From ZC4RG29 sp964521255 (GTDB taxonomy: Bacteria > Bacteroidota > Bacteroidia > Cytophagales > Cyclobacteriaceae), in the NCBI GenBank assembly GCA_964521255.1, contig CAZFRM010000003.1, positions 1 through 64,000 on the forward strand: a stretch of DNA of 64,000 nt, read 5' to 3'. Below, one piece after another: positions 62,026 through 64,000 of this stretch (the first letter of the stretch is position 1; the number at the start of each line of letters is the position of its first letter). Under the pieces are notes generated by a model, which saw nothing but the letters and a program-made list of their open reading frames with translations, had not been told where the DNA came from and ran no database searches. The position numbers and the translations under genes are program-made.

Positions 62026-62551
62026 AAAGTAAACAATCTTTTGGTGCATTATCCTGGTTCACAAACCTGAACCATTTTGATAAATACGCTTCTTCAACCA
62101 ATCCGGCTTTAGTCAAAACTTTTTGCGATGCAATGTTTTCAACGTCAACAAATGTTCCTATCCTGTACACACCTTCCTGATTTCTTACCAGTGACATCAT
62201 CTTTATCACAGTTTCGGATGCATATCCTTGTCCCCATTGTGAAGGTGAAATGGTGTAACCAAACTGTAGTTTACCATTCTCATTCACGATACCGAAACTT
62301 CCTATCAGCTTTCCATTTTCTTTTAGCCGGAGAGAAAAGGAGTAGTCCTTACCTTCATTCCATGCTTCGTGCGCATAATTAAGAAATGCCCTGGTATCGT
62401 CTACGCTTTGGTGAGTAGGCCATGAAACATATTTTGTGGCTTCCGGCTTGCTGGCATAAGTAAAAAATATTTCCTCGGCATCTTCGTATTTTAGCCGCTG
62501 AATTAAAAGTCGATCCGTTTCGATATATTCATCCAATGTTAGTCGAACCAT
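62009..62551 (-). CDS. RimJ/RimL-type GNAT acetyltransferase
   Basis: From ATG 62551 the protein has 180 residues; the longer frame to 62587 adds a hydrophobic stretch without similarity. IETDRLLIQRLKYEDAEEIF is the standard RimJ-type start. EATKYVSWPTHQSVDDTRAF and LIGSFGIVNENGKLQFGYTI follow. The acetyl-CoA loop is QWGQGYASETVIKMM, and NIASQKVLTKAGLVEEAYL is the typical end. It acetylates an amino group on a protein or small molecule, not further defined. It faces the gene at 62574 divergently. Confidence 0.87.
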   Translation of the reverse strand: MVRLTLDEYIETDRLLIQRLKYEDAEEIFFTYASKPEATKYVSWPTHQSVDDTRAFLNYAHEAWNEGKDYSFSLRLKENGKLIGSFGIVNENGKLQFGYTISPSQWGQGYASETVIKMMSLVRNQEGVYRIGTFVDVENIASQKVLTKAGLVEEAYLSKWFRFVNQDNAPKDCLLFKLPL

Positions 62552-62573
62552 AGGTCGCAAAAGAAAATAAAGA

Positions 62574-62813
62574 ATGGCAAAGGCCAATAATATCGTACAT
62601 CAATATTTTAAGCGGGACTTTGATGATTTCAAGATTCTTGTAAAAATTAATCCTATCGGGATGACTGGAACGGAAATTACGCGGTTTAATGATGGTAAGA
62701 TATCAATGCGAGACCTGGAGTTTGACGATGATATTTTAGAAGATTTAAAAGCCGATGGCTTTGAGGAAGCCAGTCCGCTTGAGTTTAATCTTTATTTATC
62801 AGGATTAGCTTAG
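62574..62813 (+). CDS. Small acidic protein of unknown function
   Basis: The 79-residue protein has a basic start (MAKANNIVHQYFKRDFDDFK) and an acidic, mostly beta or mixed remainder (ITRFNDGKISMRDLEFDDDI). No signal, membrane segment or known motif was seen. Its start lies 22 bases from the divergent GNAT start. Codon use looks coding. It may be a species-group protein. Confidence 0.55.
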   Translation: MAKANNIVHQYFKRDFDDFKILVKINPIGMTGTEITRFNDGKISMRDLEFDDDILEDLKADGFEEASPLEFNLYLSGLA

Positions 62814-62880
62814 TGTAAATTAGCTGATTAGCAAATAGGTTTCATAAAAGTTTTGAGCGCCGTTCATTGATTTCCCCATT

Positions 62881-62970
62881 CAATGTCGTTTAGTTAAGCT
62901 TTATTTTTATTTGGCCTCACCCTACCTCTCCAAAGGAGAGGAGTTTATGGAGCTTAACTAAACGACATTG
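62881..62970. mobile_element. MITE-like foldback element with 20-bp perfect arms
   Basis: CAATGTCGTTTAGTTAAGCT (62881-62900) and AGCTTAACTAAACGACATTG (62951-62970) are exact reverse complements. Inside is GGCCTCACCCTACCTCTCC-AAA-GGAGAGG, shared with the element at 30763-30914. The flanks ATTTCCCCATT (left) and ATTCCCCATT (right) form a direct repeat that could be a target-site duplication. No coding capacity. Confidence 0.75.
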
Positions 62971-63033
62971 ATTCCCCATTGGCTAATCGGCTAATTATCT
63001 CACCGGCTAATTAATTTTCTCAACACTTTTCCC

Positions 63034-63041
63034 TACTTTTG
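63034..63041 (+). promoter_or_regulatory. -7 promoter box of the SRP RNA
   Basis: TACTTTTG matches TAnnTTTG exactly and lies seven bases before the first base of the SRP RNA, the usual distance in Bacteroidota. Confidence 0.6.
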
Positions 63042-63047
63042 CCACCC

Positions 63048-63138
63048 GGCAAGCCGGCACGACCAGCTCCTGCTGAACTCCCCCAGGATCGGAAGGTAGC
63101 AAGGGTAAGCGGTTGAGCGGTGCGATGTTCGGTTTGCC
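63048..63138 (+). ncRNA. ffs: Signal recognition particle RNA, small bacterial (4.5S) type
   Basis: The stretch folds into a single long hairpin. GGCAAGCCGG at the 5' end pairs with the CGGTTTGCC end. The apical domain contains CCCAGGATCGGAAGGTAGCAA, broken here as CAGGATC-GGAA-GGTAGCA: the GGAA tetraloop and the asymmetric and symmetric internal loops that bind Ffh. A T-rich run (CTTTTTATTTTT) follows directly and serves as terminator. The RNA guides membrane proteins to the translocon together with Ffh and FtsY. A good promoter box lies just before it. Confidence 0.9.
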
Positions 63139-63263
63139 CTTTTTATTTTTAATAATCCTCTGAAATAGCCTATTTATCTGGAATCTTTAATTCCGTGTTT
63201 CTTTTACACACTCTCAATCATCCTTACCTTTACAGTTAAGTTAATTTTAAAAAAAAGTAGTTT

Positions 63264-63944
63264 ATGAAATTCTTTATTGACACAGCAAATTTAAATGAGA
63301 TCAGGGAAGCTTATGATTTAGGCGTATTGGACGGTGTTACCACCAACCCTTCCCTGATGGCGAAAGAAGGCATCACAGGAGAATCAAATGTAAGAGCTCA
63401 TTATAAAGCCATTTGTGACATTGTAGACAACAATGTTAGCGCAGAAGTTATCGCCACAGATTTTGACAACATTATCCGCGAAGGAAAAGAGCTTGCCAAG
63501 ATCGATGATAAAATCGTTGTGAAAGTTCCTATGATTAAAGATGGTGTAAAAGCCCTTAAGAAATTCTCAAGCGAAGGCATTCGCACAAACTGTACATTGG
63601 TATTTTCTCCCGGGCAGGCAATATTAGCGGCTAAGGCAGGTGCCAGTTATGTTTCTCCATTCATTGGCAGATTAGATGATGTTTCTATTGATGGTGTTGA
63701 TCTTATTGCACAAATGAGATTGATTTATGACAACTACGGCTTTGAAACGGAAATACTCGCTGCGTCGATACGTCACGTTGTTCACCTTATTAAGTGCGCT
63801 GAAATTGGCGCTGACGTGGTAACTTGCCCGCTGTCGGTTATCACAGGGCTTTTGAAGCACCCGCTCACCGATATCGGACTTGAAAAATTCCTGGCTGATC
63901 ACAAGAAAGCAAGTGAGAAGGCAAAGGAAAAAGCATTGGCATAG
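63264..63944 (+). CDS. Fructose-6-phosphate aldolase / small transaldolase
   Basis: The 226-residue barrel is of the MipB/TalC/Fsa group. FFIDTANLNEIREAYDLGVL with DGVTTNPSLMAKEG is the family start. The Schiff-base Lys is K87 in IVVKVPMIKDGVKAL, and GIRTNCTLVFSPGQA and SYVSPFIGRLDD follow. Members are either transaldolases of the pentose phosphate pathway or fructose-6-phosphate aldolases; most Bacteroidota ones of this size are thought to be transaldolases. With the xylose genes in this window, a pentose-phosphate role is attractive. TACCTTTA at 63225-63232 resembles a -7 box. Confidence 0.92.
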   Translation: MKFFIDTANLNEIREAYDLGVLDGVTTNPSLMAKEGITGESNVRAHYKAICDIVDNNVSAEVIATDFDNIIREGKELAKIDDKIVVKVPMIKDGVKALKKFSSEGIRTNCTLVFSPGQAILAAKAGASYVSPFIGRLDDVSIDGVDLIAQMRLIYDNYGFETEILAASIRHVVHLIKCAEIGADVVTCPLSVITGLLKHPLTDIGLEKFLADHKKASEKAKEKALA

Positions 63945-63959
63945 AGAGGATCATAGTTC

Positions 63960-63998
63960 ACGGACAACGCAGTAAAATAATACTACTGTGTTATCCGT
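63960..63998. terminator. Inverted repeat after the transaldolase gene
   Basis: ACGGACAACGCAGTA and TACTGTGTTATCCGT are near-perfect arms (two mismatches) starting 15 bases past the stop. It may end transcription. The window stops here, so its context is incomplete. Confidence 0.5.
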
Positions 63999-64000
63999 TA

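Overview
The window reads as a chromosome segment of a Bacteroidota bacterium, most likely of the Cytophagales type. The signs are a C-terminal type IX secretion sorting domain on a GH5 enzyme, a TamL-type lipoprotein, NUDIX-family control of xylose genes, GxxExxY proteins, TAnnTTTG-like promoter boxes and large FtsX permeases with an N-terminal prefix domain. No phage, plasmid, rRNA, tRNA or CRISPR region was seen. Placement is by gene content only.

Layout. (1) 0.2-10 kb: a minus-strand family of PadR-controlled ABC permeases with three long copies. One is broken by a frameshift, three decayed or truncated copies of the prefix domain lie around them, and a HicBA toxin-antitoxin pair sits between two copies. 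(2) 10-17 kb: a tandem ABC ATPase, a secreted GH5 glucanase/mannanase, an outer-membrane barrel protein, and an unexplained pair made of a vWA-like lipoprotein and a coiled-coil membrane protein. (3) 17-30 kb: carbohydrate genes, namely a GH109-type oxidoreductase/glycosidase, GH26 mannanase, class II FBP aldolase and a complete xylose pathway (transporter, xylose isomerase, xylulokinase, divergent NUDIX regulator). (4) 30-41 kb: a calcium-type P-ATPase, a cytochrome c/sugar dehydrogenase fusion, OPT and POT peptide transporters and small hypotheticals. (5) 40-50 kb: PEP carboxykinase, a GxxExxY gene inside a perfect inverted repeat, a NeuD-like acyltransferase, a SpoU methyltransferase, TamL, HemF, a MATE exporter and an Spx/ArsC-like protein. 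(6) 49.7-58 kb: a whole tryptophan operon, trpEGDC-trpFBA followed by DAHP synthase, all on the minus strand. (7) 58-64 kb: an M13 peptidase, a glycosyltransferase, small genes, SRP RNA and fructose-6-phosphate aldolase/transaldolase.

The most notable signal is upstream of trpE. A 17-codon leader ORF (57667-57720) carries three consecutive Trp codons. It is followed by mutually exclusive antiterminator and terminator hairpins, the full anatomy of ribosome-mediated attenuation. The leader begins four bases after the stop of a 59-codon bTHX ribosomal protein gene, and a good Bacteroidota promoter lies only upstream of that gene. The ribosomal protein and the trp leader are therefore probably co-transcribed. 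HicA (59 aa, TTG start), bTHX (59 aa) and the leader peptide are all small genes that simple ORF calling would miss.

Intergenic space is rich in short inverted repeats of several families (TTGCCTACTGCC type, CCCGCAGAT type, GGCTAATT type, CCTCTCC-AAGGAGAGG foldbacks) and two recent tandem duplications (21.1-21.6 kb and 23.9-24.4 kb). Several repeats touch or enter gene ends.
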